Below are positions 24,684-34,300 of a stretch of 60,812 nt of DNA, one piece after another. The DNA comes from Leptospira jelokensis (lineage in GTDB: Bacteria; Spirochaetota; Leptospiria; Leptospirales; Leptospiraceae). The notes beneath the pieces were generated by a model that searched no databases, had not been told where the DNA came from, and saw only the letters and a program-made list of their open reading frames with translations. The translations under genes and the position numbers were made by a program. The stretch is taken from positions 1 through 60,812 of the forward strand of contig NZ_RQGH01000006.1 of assembly GCF_004769635.1 (NCBI RefSeq), read 5' to 3'. Position 1 is the first letter of the stretch. Every line of letters begins with the position of its first letter.

Positions 24684-27600
24684 ATGTTACCAATCCCTGA
24701 ACTTTCAATCCATCCAGGAGCGATTGAATACTTTTGGCACAAACTTCCTTGGGCCATTCCCAATTTTTTAACTATTTTTGTTGGATTAGCACTAACATCG
24801 CTAGGAATCATCGCCACAAAAAAATCTGAAAATCGTAAAATTTTATTAAGCTTTATTTGTTTTTGTTTTTCCTTTGCCTCTCTTGGTTTCGTATTATCAA
24901 TCCGAAGTTTAATTGAAGATCAATCTACGATTTTATATTGGAACAGGATCGGATACTTTGGAGTTATTTTAATGGCTCCATCCGCATCATTTTTGACATA
25001 CTACTTAACTAACGAACGTTATCAGTATTTAATCTTCTCCGGTATACTCACAATGTTAACTCTTTTATATGGGTACTACGGGCTTTTAAATCATGATGAT
25101 TTTACAGGCAGTTATTTTTATTATTCCTTTGGTAAATATCCAATTGCAAAGTTACCTCTAAAAATATGGGGCGTAGTCACTTTTTTTAATTATCTATTTT
25201 TATACACTCCGGCTTCCCTTCATTACCGGGTACGTTTTAAGGAAGATTTTGAAGCTAAAAAATTGATCTTTTTGGGTCTACATATCTGCAGTATTCTTTT
25301 GATTACTAATTTTTTAAGTTTAGTTGGTTATCCCGTATTTCCATTGAGTAGTTTTGCATTCATACCATTATCGATTTTAGGTTATGGGATCTTCCGGTCA
25401 GATTTTCTAAATTTAAATGATTTATTATTCAAACAAAGAGGTTTGTTTTATTTTTTATCAGGGTTTATCACTACGATTTTACTAGTTATTGCCTTTATCG
25501 TTTCGTTTTACCTCCACCCAAGCATTCAACTAACGGCTTATGAGCGACCCTATTTTTTGGTTCCACTATTCTCTAGCGTTATGGTATTCGCTTTGGCAAT
25601 TTACATAGCGGGAAGTAACCCAGATAAAAAATTAAATATGTTGGCTTCCATTTCATTTTTTTTAGCCGGCGCGTTTACGATCGTGATGGTGATTTTCAAA
25701 TTTGAGATGCCACTGATCGTCGCAAGAAGGATTGAACAAATATTTTATACCTTGTTTGTTTTTACACCAGGGATACATATTCGCTTTTGTTATGCGTTAT
25801 TTGGAAAAAATTCCCCGAAATTTGTAAGGTGGATCGATTTTTGTTCCTTTATTTTGTCTGTCGTATTATGGACTCCTTATTTTTTTAGTGGGTTTTACGA
25901 ATATTCGTTTGGAAGGATTTCTGCTGGAGGCATTGGGCTTAATTTATTTGGAATCTTGGGTTTTCTCGGGATAGGTTTATTTCTAAAAGATTGGTTTCGG
26001 TTTCACAAGGAAACTAACAATAAATTGGCGAGTTTAATTGTTGCTTCATTGATTTTTGGTGATTTTCTAATTATACTTAATTTGCCAGCGACAATGGGTT
26101 TACCAATTTATTCATTTGGTGAATTACAATTCCTACCTGCTTTTTTTATATCCATTTTTATCCTCAAATTAGGTGCCATTCCTACTTCCGGACAAGCCAC
26201 TTTGATTGGGAATCGGGTATCACTGATGATTCTCTTTTTCATTCCGATTACAATGTCCTTTTATGTATTGAATCTCATGAATCTATTCCCAATGAACGTG
26301 GCGATTTATCATGCCATTTTTGTTGCCTCACCCATCGCCTTGGCTTTTTATCTTGTTTCATTTGTATTTTTGCGATCCACCGCTGTTAGGTTAGACCAAA
26401 CAATATTAGCATTGGCTGAAGAGAAATTGAGGACTGACTCTGCTCTTATCGAATCCGAGGAAACAAAAAAAGAAATTGAAGCTATCAATCAACTCACAAA
26501 CTTAATCAACTCCGAATCGGAATTATCAAAAATCATTAATGCCATTGCAAATTATGTTCATCAAAAATATGGAATTCTTGCTACTTGGTTGTTCCTTTTG
26601 GATGAAAGCAAAGAAGAAATAAGAAGTGTACATGCAGAAACGTTTGTGGAGGCGACAAAAGAACAGAGAACATTTGTCAATAATTTACGAATTCCTTTAG
26701 ATGAAACGGGAGGAGTCGCATACTTAGTATGGAAACGAAAAAAAAGTATGTTGTTATCCTTTGTGAAGCGATTTAATTTTGAAATCGATAAAAGGATTAG
26801 TGAAGGTGTTCATGCGACTTCATTTTTGCATGTCCCATTGGTTTTAAACAATGAAACAATTGGGATCATCATGTTTTCGAATTTTGAAAAACGATTAAAC
26901 ATATCAAAAGCAGAATCAAGGTCAATTGAAAGGCTTTGTGCCCAGGTTTCTGGTGTCATTCAAAGAGTTCATTTGCTCAAACAAACTGAAAAACAAAAAA
27001 AAGATATCCTTGCACTTAACGATCTCATCAAAGATCTCAATGAGAAATTGGATATCCATTTGATCATGAAAAAGGTACATCGGTATGTGAAAGAAAATTT
27101 CAACATCACCTACTACTCATTACTTGTTGCAGACAGTGAAAAAAAATTCCTACGTTTCGTGGACATGGAAGTTCCAGAAAATGTAACGGAGTTTCAGAAA
27201 AAAAGAATTTATGATATGAAAGTACCAATTAAGGGAGGGAAAGGTGCTCACGAATTATCCCTTAGGAGGAAAAAACCAATTTATATTCCCGATCGTAATG
27301 GAAGTTTTGAGCGTTGGTTATCCGAGGATGACAAGTGGGTGCAAGAGGTTTGTAATATCCGATCTTTTATTTTTATTCCTATGATTTTAAATGGTGAAGT
27401 AGTGGGAATTCTAGATTTATCCAATTCTGAAAGCAAACTTGAGTTGACCGAAGAAGATATTTCCAATCTTTCGATTCTTGCGGAGCAACTTGCTGGGATC
27501 ATATATGGATCCACTATTTTTAAAGAGCTTGAGATTTCTCGTAATATCGCTGAAGAAGAAAGGAACAAAAATGAAAAACTTTTGCTTAACATCCTACCCG

Positions 27601-28295
27601 TTGATATCGCCCAAGAGTTAAAGGAAAAAGGTGCCACAGAACCAATCTTATACGAAAACGTCAGTGTCATGTTCACTGACTTTAAAGGATTCACTCAAAT
27701 TGCCGAGGTTTTGTCACCACAAGAATTAATTCGTGATTTGGATGCTTGTTTTGTTCAATTTGATAAAATCACGGAGCGTTATAAACTTGAAAAATTAAAA
27801 ACCATAGGAGATAGTTATATGTGTGCTGGTGGAATTCCTAAGAGGAACCAAACACATGCTATTGATTCGATTCTTGCGGCTTTAGAAATCCAAGCCTTTA
27901 TGAATTTAATGAAACAAATCAAAGCTGACCAAGGGTTACCATTTTGGGAGTTAAGATTAGGAATCCATTCAGGGCCACTTGTTGCTGGTGTGATTGGAGA
28001 AAAGAAATTCGCTTATGATGTTTGGGGAGATACGGTGAATACAGCCTCACGAATGGAATCCTCGGGTACCCCTGGAAAAATTAATATCAGTGGAACAACT
28101 TATGATATGATAAAAGATGTTTTTGAATGCGAATACCGAGGAAAGGTAAATGCTAAAAACAAGGGTGAGGTGGAAATGTACTATGTGTTAGGCTTAAAAA
28201 ATGAATATTCCATTTCAGATGACAAACGGACTCCAAATGAAAGTTTTTGGAAGTATTACGAAATGTTAGCAGGAACTAGAGAACATGTCGCCTAA
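24684..28295 (+). CDS. Membrane adenylate cyclase with two GAF domains
   Basis: The first ~560 residues contain many membrane segments, in part like the 7TM/16TM N-termini of spirochaetal sensors. Two GAF-like domains follow (about 605-765 and 780-940), then a linker with the leptospiral LLLNILPVDIAQELKEKG motif and a class III cyclase domain (about 990-1170). Metal-binding Asp residues are in FTDFKGFT and GDSYM. The base-selecting pair is Lys in LEKLKTIGD and Asp in YDVWGD, which specifies ATP, and NTASR supplies the transition-state Asn and Arg. I therefore predict cAMP production. GAGG just before the ATG supports the start. The next gene overlaps its end by 11 bases, so the cyclase, response regulator and kinase form one operon. 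Confidence 0.85.
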   Translation: MLPIPELSIHPGAIEYFWHKLPWAIPNFLTIFVGLALTSLGIIATKKSENRKILLSFICFCFSFASLGFVLSIRSLIEDQSTILYWNRIGYFGVILMAPSASFLTYYLTNERYQYLIFSGILTMLTLLYGYYGLLNHDDFTGSYFYYSFGKYPIAKLPLKIWGVVTFFNYLFLYTPASLHYRVRFKEDFEAKKLIFLGLHICSILLITNFLSLVGYPVFPLSSFAFIPLSILGYGIFRSDFLNLNDLLFKQRGLFYFLSGFITTILLVIAFIVSFYLHPSIQLTAYERPYFLVPLFSSVMVFALAIYIAGSNPDKKLNMLASISFFLAGAFTIVMVIFKFEMPLIVARRIEQIFYTLFVFTPGIHIRFCYALFGKNSPKFVRWIDFCSFILSVVLWTPYFFSGFYEYSFGRISAGGIGLNLFGILGFLGIGLFLKDWFRFHKETNNKLASLIVASLIFGDFLIILNLPATMGLPIYSFGELQFLPAFFISIFILKLGAIPTSGQATLIGNRVSLMILFFIPITMSFYVLNLMNLFPMNVAIYHAIFVASPIALAFYLVSFVFLRSTAVRLDQTILALAEEKLRTDSALIESEETKKEIEAINQLTNLINSESELSKIINAIANYVHQKYGILATWLFLLDESKEEIRSVHAETFVEATKEQRTFVNNLRIPLDETGGVAYLVWKRKKSMLLSFVKRFNFEIDKRISEGVHATSFLHVPLVLNNETIGIIMFSNFEKRLNISKAESRSIERLCAQVSGVIQRVHLLKQTEKQKKDILALNDLIKDLNEKLDIHLIMKKVHRYVKENFNITYYSLLVADSEKKFLRFVDMEVPENVTEFQKKRIYDMKVPIKGGKGAHELSLRRKKPIYIPDRNGSFERWLSEDDKWVQEVCNIRSFIFIPMILNGEVVGILDLSNSESKLELTEEDISNLSILAEQLAGIIYGSTIFKELEISRNIAEEERNKNEKLLLNILPVDIAQELKEKGATEPILYENVSVMFTDFKGFTQIAEVLSPQELIRDLDACFVQFDKITERYKLEKLKTIGDSYMCAGGIPKRNQTHAIDSILAALEIQAFMNLMKQIKADQGLPFWELRLGIHSGPLVAGVIGEKKFAYDVWGDTVNTASRMESSGTPGKINISGTTYDMIKDVFECEYRGKVNAKNKGEVEMYYVLGLKNEYSISDDKRTPNESFWKYYEMLAGTREHVA

Positions 28296-28944
28296 TTCTG
28301 AAAAAAACATAGATCCGATCCAACTTAAAATTGGAATTTTGGAAAATGATGAATTCTTCTTGGAAGAATTAAAAAATCGAATTTCGGAACTCACCAATGT
28401 ATCAGAAATTCATTCATGGGAGACGGGTGAAATTTTATTAAGAGATCCAAGACACAAAACCTTAGATATTTTATTTTTAGACATCATGTTGCCAGGAATG
28501 AGTGGAATTGAAGTGGTAAAGGTATTGTCAGAAAAAAATGAAAACATTAAAGTCATTATGCTAACGAATATGAATTCAGATGAAATGATTTTTAATTCAA
28601 TCAAAAATGGTGCACTTGGTTACCTATTAAAATCCGAACTCGGTCAAATCAAAAGTATTGTGGATGTGTTATTAGATGGTGGTGCATACATCACTCCAAC
28701 AATCGCACTTAGAGTATTTTCTAGTTTTCGTAAGCCAGTTGATAAACCTAAAGTGTACTTAACTGATAGGGAAAAACAAATTTTAGAATTATTGGTAAAA
28801 GGGAAAACGATACCCTTGGTATCAAAGTTTTTGGATCTGAGTGAACATACTGTACAAGGATACGTAAAATCTATTTATCGAAAATTACAAGTTCACAATC
28901 GATCTGAACTTGCTCTCAAAGTACAAGAATATTTTATTCTATAA
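28285..28944 (+). CDS. NarL/LuxR-type response regulator
   Basis: The N-terminal receiver domain has the phosphoacceptor Asp at about residue 66 (LFLDIMLPGMSG), the switch Thr in IMLTNM, and Lys in GYLLKS. The acidic pocket reads LENDE rather than two plain Asp. The C-terminal LuxR helix-turn-helix (LTDREKQILELLVKGKTIPLVSKFLDLSEHTVQGYVKSIYRKL) binds DNA. It begins inside the end of the cyclase gene and its TAA overlaps the ATG of the following kinase (TAATG), so the three are translationally linked. Its cognate kinase would be the next gene, although that protein has an eroded ATPase domain. Confidence 0.85.
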   Translation: MSPNSEKNIDPIQLKIGILENDEFFLEELKNRISELTNVSEIHSWETGEILLRDPRHKTLDILFLDIMLPGMSGIEVVKVLSEKNENIKVIMLTNMNSDEMIFNSIKNGALGYLLKSELGQIKSIVDVLLDGGAYITPTIALRVFSSFRKPVDKPKVYLTDREKQILELLVKGKTIPLVSKFLDLSEHTVQGYVKSIYRKLQVHNRSELALKVQEYFIL

Positions 28945-30857
28945 TGAATTCGTTTTCCAAAATCATCTTTATTCTCATGTTTTCCTTCCTATCATTAGAT
29001 TGTTATCGGAATTTGGATCCATCAGATCAGGGTGATTCTATATTAGATTTGTCAAATGTAGATTGGGAAACGAATGTCCCTCTCAATCTTGCATCGAACT
29101 GGGATTTTTATTGGAATGAATTATTGGAGCCTTCCGATTTCGAAATGGGATCATTGCCGAATGTCCCCGTTGTGGAGTTTCGCCCATGGACCAATCTCGA
29201 AATCACTAAGGAAAAATTTCCAGCAAAAGGATATGCAACGTATCGGAAAAAAATAAAGATCCAAAAAAAGGTAGGTTCTATCCATTTAGAGATTTATTTT
29301 TCTCATTTATACTCCGCTTGCAAGGTTTACCTCAATGGAAAATTGGTAATAGAAAAAGGAAAAGTTTCCTCTGATACTTCGCAAATCTTACCAGATAGAA
29401 CCAATACGACGATTGAAATCGAGTCCAACCAAGAAGAATTAGAAATCATTTTGCAGATTGCGAACACAACCTTTTACCATGGTGGACCGAGAAGTGAGTT
29501 TTTAATCGCGTCACCCAAACAAATGTTATTATTCAAAAACAAAAGTTTGCTCGTAGAAATTTTTGTTTTTGGACTAATTTTTGGATCTGCATTGTATCAT
29601 TTGTTTTTCTATTTTATCAATAGAAAACAAAAGAGTTTTTTGTATTTTGCGTTTGTTTGTATAACTTTTTTAATACGAATTCCTTTCCTCAATTCAAAAT
29701 CTTATGAATTGTTTTTGCCAGTTTTGAGTTTTGAATTTCAGACTAATTTATTACATTATGTTAACATTGCTACTTTTTTGTTTTCTATTTCATTCTTAAG
29801 TGAATTGTTCAAACCTTATGATTATCCCTTTGTACGATTTACTTTTTATTTTGGTGCATTGTTAGCGTCGTTTACACCTTTTGCACCTGTATCGATCCAA
29901 CATTATTTCAACTTAATTTACATCATAACGTTCCTTGTTTTGTTTTTGGTTTTTTCCATTTTTTTATTAATCAAACACAAAAAGGAGGCACAAGGTTTTT
30001 ATTTTATGGCAATGGCGCTCTTTTCGCTGGCTGTATTTTGTTTTTTGGCAATCTCTCTAAATTATTATGGAGTTCAGGGGGGATTGTATTTGATTATTGG
30101 TTATTTATTTTATGTGGTATTTCAGAGTGTTTCCCTTAGTCAATATTTTGCCTTCGCTATCGAATCGAGGGCAAATATTGAAATGAAACTTCATGAAGAA
30201 TCTCTAATTGCTTTGTCCAAACAAAGGGCAGAAATGCAGTTGATGGTCCATGACCAATTAGGGGCTAATTTAACTGATTTAAAAGTATATGTAGAAAGGC
30301 AGATGTCTGGTTTAGATGAATCGTTAAAAGAAAGAATCAATTTAGAGCAAATTAACCAAAGGGTTATCTCAATCATTCAATCCCTCCGGAATCAACTTCT
30401 TTATATAGAAGATTTAAATTTGATCTTCGAAAATTTTGTCACAGGTATTCAGTTAACGTTACTTAGACGTTATTCTGATGTCGGGCGTGAGTTTGAGTTT
30501 GTGCCTACTACTGAGTTTGTCAGATATTTTTCGCAGATAAGAATCATAGGGAAAAACCAAAGTTTTTTTTTAAATATTTTTTATATGTTATATGAAGTTT
30601 GTACAAATGATATAAAGTATGGAACTGGGGAATCAGTTTGGAATCTCCATTATGCAAACGGAGAATTTTTGATAAATCAAAAGAATCTGATACGAAATTC
30701 TGAATTGATCGTGCAGGTAAATCCTGAATTAAAAAGTATCAAACAAAGGTTGGTGCAACTCAAAGGAAGGTTGCATGTTCAGATAGAAGCTGGAATTTAT
30801 GAGTTAAAGATTTATTTTCCTGAAGATCGAAGTATTCCTCACTTTCTTGCATTCTGA
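28944..30857 (+). CDS. 7TM-DISM sensor with HisKA_3-like and degenerate ATPase domain
   Basis: A lipoprotein-like N-terminal signal (IFILMFSFLSLDCYRN) is followed by a 7TMR-DISM extracellular domain (about 40-200), seven membrane helices (about 210-410) and a dimerisation helix with MVHDQLGANLTDLK, where His 436 matches the HisKA_3 phosphoacceptor. The C-terminal ATPase region keeps a vestigial N-box (YEVCTNDIKYG, about residue 550) but has no DxGxG box and no glycine-rich lid: where GxGL is expected it reads NPELKSIKQRLVQLKGRL. It is therefore probably a pseudokinase or a phosphatase/binding sensor controlling the paired response regulator. The start overlaps the previous stop. Confidence 0.75.
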   Translation: MNSFSKIIFILMFSFLSLDCYRNLDPSDQGDSILDLSNVDWETNVPLNLASNWDFYWNELLEPSDFEMGSLPNVPVVEFRPWTNLEITKEKFPAKGYATYRKKIKIQKKVGSIHLEIYFSHLYSACKVYLNGKLVIEKGKVSSDTSQILPDRTNTTIEIESNQEELEIILQIANTTFYHGGPRSEFLIASPKQMLLFKNKSLLVEIFVFGLIFGSALYHLFFYFINRKQKSFLYFAFVCITFLIRIPFLNSKSYELFLPVLSFEFQTNLLHYVNIATFLFSISFLSELFKPYDYPFVRFTFYFGALLASFTPFAPVSIQHYFNLIYIITFLVLFLVFSIFLLIKHKKEAQGFYFMAMALFSLAVFCFLAISLNYYGVQGGLYLIIGYLFYVVFQSVSLSQYFAFAIESRANIEMKLHEESLIALSKQRAEMQLMVHDQLGANLTDLKVYVERQMSGLDESLKERINLEQINQRVISIIQSLRNQLLYIEDLNLIFENFVTGIQLTLLRRYSDVGREFEFVPTTEFVRYFSQIRIIGKNQSFFLNIFYMLYEVCTNDIKYGTGESVWNLHYANGEFLINQKNLIRNSELIVQVNPELKSIKQRLVQLKGRLHVQIEAGIYELKIYFPEDRSIPHFLAF

Positions 30858-30975
30858 TCGCTTTTCTTAAGTTTTTCCCTGCATTTTCGTTGTGTTTTTA
30901 CCTGATTTCTTCACTGGAAAGTTGTTTCTAATCCTCTAAAATTTCCGAGTCAAATAAAACTATTAAGGACATCAT

Positions 30976-31239
30976 ATGTCAACTAACATCTATGTAGGTA
31001 ACCTCTCTTACGAAATGACCGAAACTAAACTTAACGAACTATTTTCAGTTCATGGCTCTGTTTCATCAGCAAAAATCATTACTGACCAATACACTGGCGG
31101 TTCAAAAGGATTTGGTTTTATCGAAATGAAAGATCGAAATGAAGCAGATAAAGCGATCAATGATTTAAACGGAAAAAATATTCTCAATCGTGAAATGAAA
31201 GTGAATATTGCAAAACCAAAAACAAACAACTGGAACTAA
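30976..31239 (+). CDS. Small RRM RNA-binding protein
   Basis: The 87-aa protein is a single RNA-recognition motif: RNP2 is IYVGNLSYE (residues 5-13) and RNP1 is KGFGFIEM (about 44-51). It has a short basic tail and no glycine-rich extension. Bacterial RRM proteins of this type bind single-stranded RNA and are often cold-responsive; no target is visible here. AAGGA lies eight bases before the ATG. It stands alone, and a strong inverted repeat follows directly after the stop. Confidence 0.85.
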   Translation: MSTNIYVGNLSYEMTETKLNELFSVHGSVSSAKIITDQYTGGSKGFGFIEMKDRNEADKAINDLNGKNILNREMKVNIAKPKTNNWN

Positions 31240-31240
31240 T

Positions 31241-31293
31241 CATTCCAATGGATTCGCTTAGGTATAGATGGAGATTCCATTGGAATGCCTAAG
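31241..31293. terminator. Twelve-bp inverted repeat overlapped by a second six-bp inverted repeat
   Basis: CATTCCAATGGA (31241-31252) pairs perfectly with TCCATTGGAATG (31276-31287). CTTAGG in its loop (31257-31262) pairs with CCTAAG immediately after the stem (31288-31293). It probably terminates the RRM transcript and the convergent lipoprotein transcript; the overlapping pairing is unusual. Confidence 0.55.
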
Positions 31294-31375
31294 TGAGTTT
31301 GATTTCTTCTTTAGCAAACATTGATATTAAAATCCCTTTAATTTTAACTTCCTTTTTTTAATAAACGATTCTTCG

Positions 31376-34300
31376 TTAGGGACAGGTATGTCCCAATTTT
31401 AAATTGTATTTACTAGATAAATAACATTCCACAATTTCTCTGTCATTTGGAGTTAATACTTGGTCGAAATATAAAAAATCACCGATGCTACCATTCAGAT
31501 AATCTCCGTTATTTGGATAGATTCCAACGTTCCAAAAATATCGCCCCATACTCAAATCACCTAATGCACAATTGTATGCTGTACCCGAGGAAGGCGTTAC
31601 CGCAACACTGGTTCCATACTTATAAATGTTTCCGGTGGTTCCATTGTGGTCGAGTGTCAAAAGGATGGTTTCGCCAAGTGTGCTACTAAAGGTAGAAGAT
31701 GTTATGACTTTTGGTGGGTTCCCAAGTTGTAAGTCAAATAAACTGACAAGTTTATTGGGAGGTGTACCATCAGGTAAATACAATAGTTTAGCGCCATTTT
31801 GAAAAATTCCATCACTGCCTGACATCTCAGTATCATTGTAGACAACAAAAATTGTATTGGCTGAAGAAAGTAAGGAAGTTGAACAAGCAGCAGATAAATA
31901 AGTGGCGTCTGGTCCAATAAAACGAATACCAGGAGATCCATTTAATATGTTAGCGTTGAATATTGGTTGAGCACTAGCAGTTGCTTGTGTTAGGTTTAAA
32001 TTGTTTCTACTACGATCATTCCACGCATAAACACAGTTAGCTCCTCCGTTACAACCACCTGCTCCAAAATTTGCACTTTCGGGTAACAAAAAGAACTTTA
32101 AGCTACTACTAGCGACTGTTTGGTTCCAAACACTGGTTTGTGTAGGGTAATAACCTGAAATTGCTCTTATTTCTGAAATGGATAAACTCCGATCATAAAT
32201 TCTAACATCATCAATATCTCCATTAAAATAACCAGTTGGTGTGATCAATCGACCAATATTGAGAGTGGAACTGATTCCTGTATTCCAAGAACTTTTTCCT
32301 TCTGAATGGCGAAGGGTTCCATTTTCGTATACAAAAGCAGTTGTGCCATCGAAAACACCGCAAAGATGGATCCATTGGTTTAAAAAATCTTCTTTTATGA
32401 CCTTTGCTTCATCATTCCATCCCAACATCCCAACTTCGGGTTGTAAAATGACGAGACCGCTTGCAGTCGAATTTATGGCAGTCCCAAAACTCACAATGTA
32501 TTGGGCTACTGGACTAGATGATTTAAACCAAGCACAAATCGATCGACTGCTTCCACCAATTGGCAATCCATTCGGATTCGATTTTTCAAAATAACTTGTC
32601 CCATTGAAATAGTAAGCAGAACTTGGGAAACCATTTCGATCCGTGGTAGTCGCAACAACTCCAAATGAAGAGAGATCATTGGAATAATTTCCAAAGTCTT
32701 TCCCATTTCCATTGAATGGGTAATAGGAAATTAAACCAGAGGGCACTTGGATCGCTAATTTTTGAATGGCATCATCATCCAAAGCTCCATTAAAAAATTG
32801 AACATTTGAAATTTTGCCTTTGAAACGAGATCCATTCCCATCATCTCCGACCTTAAATGTGCCGGTTGGTGTGATTGGGTTTGTCGCATAACCGATGAAG
32901 TCGGATTTCCCATTGAAAAAAATTTGCCAACTGCCAGCAAAACGACGCATTGTTACATGTGTCCAACGATTTGGAGATACTTGCATAAAGGAAGCTGGGC
33001 TAAACAAATTTCCAACGGAGATTCTAAGATTACCTGAACTTTCGATCACAAGTCCATACCCATCTGTTCCACCCAGTCCATTGTAAAAAACAGCTTGATT
33101 GGTTGTTTTTCCAGAGGTATGAATCCAGGCTGAGATGGTTAGATTGTCTGTGATTTGAGAGACATTGGAAGAACTTACTATGGATTGAGTGGTCCCATCC
33201 AATTCATAGGCACCATTGGACAAACCATTTTCATCTCTAGTTGTGTTAGGCGCTCCAATCAAATTTCCATGATTTGTACCAATTGAATCATTTGCATTTC
33301 CATCAAGGGTATACTGTAATAATTCTGCGGGTTGTAAGGTTCTAATTGCATGGTTTCCTTGGTCCGCAATGTAAATGGTTTGGCCATCGGTTGCAATATA
33401 ACCTGGAAAATTGAGTAAACCATTTCCAGTTGCATTGTCCGCATAACCAGAAACACTTCCGACAAGAGTGGTCACACGATTCGTTGTTAGGTTTAAATGT
33501 CTGATGCGATGTCCCAACCATTCGGAAATGAATAAATTGGTTCCATCTGTTGTCAAACCATGTGGGTCATTGAATTGGGCTGAAGTTCCAATCCCGTCAG
33601 TGGAAGCCTGCACTCCATCGCCAGCTATGGTGTCTACGGCATTGGTTCCTGTGAGTGAGATCCTTCGGATTTTATAACCACCACCCGCACCTACATCCGA
33701 TACATAGAGATAATTTCCAACTCCAACAATGGCGATTGGTGAAACAAATCGAGCGTTAGTTCCAACGGGACTATTGGCAAAGGAGCAGAGACCAACACCA
33801 CCGGCGATGGTCGCAACTGCAGTTGTTGTAGGATTTAACGTACGAATTGTACAGTTTCCTCGATCCACAATATAAAATGTTCCATTATGGAGAGTCATCC
33901 AAGACGGATTTGAAAAGGAAGCAAGGATGCCTGAAGTATTATCTAATGAACCATTATTGCCAGAACCTGCCAAAGTTGATACAGAAGTGGTTGTTAGGTT
34001 GACAATCCGAATCCGATTTCCATTGTTTTCTAAAACAAACAAATTATTACCATTTGTTGTGAGTCCGACGGGTCCATTGAATTGTGCGGCTGTTCCCACT
34101 CCGTCTAAACAATTGGTGATCAAAGTACCTGGACAAGGAGTCCCACCACCCGAATTCCCTCCGGCAAAAATCGTTGTGATACCACTCACTTTGTCTATTT
34201 TTCGAATCACTCCATTTGTTGTATCAGCAACATATAAGAAATTTGTATCCGCGGCCATCATACTTGGGTTATTAAAACGTGCTACAGTACTGGTGGTGCT

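Noticed and set aside
31257..31293. A true H-type pseudoknot after the RRM gene
   Set aside because: The second stem's 3' arm follows the 12-bp stem with no linker, so both stems cannot form completely; alternative folds are more plausible.
1027..31296. A shared 14-mer (GAATGCCTAAGTGA) at 1027-1040 and 31283-31296
   Set aside because: Matches of this length are expected several times by chance in 60 kb of AT-rich DNA.
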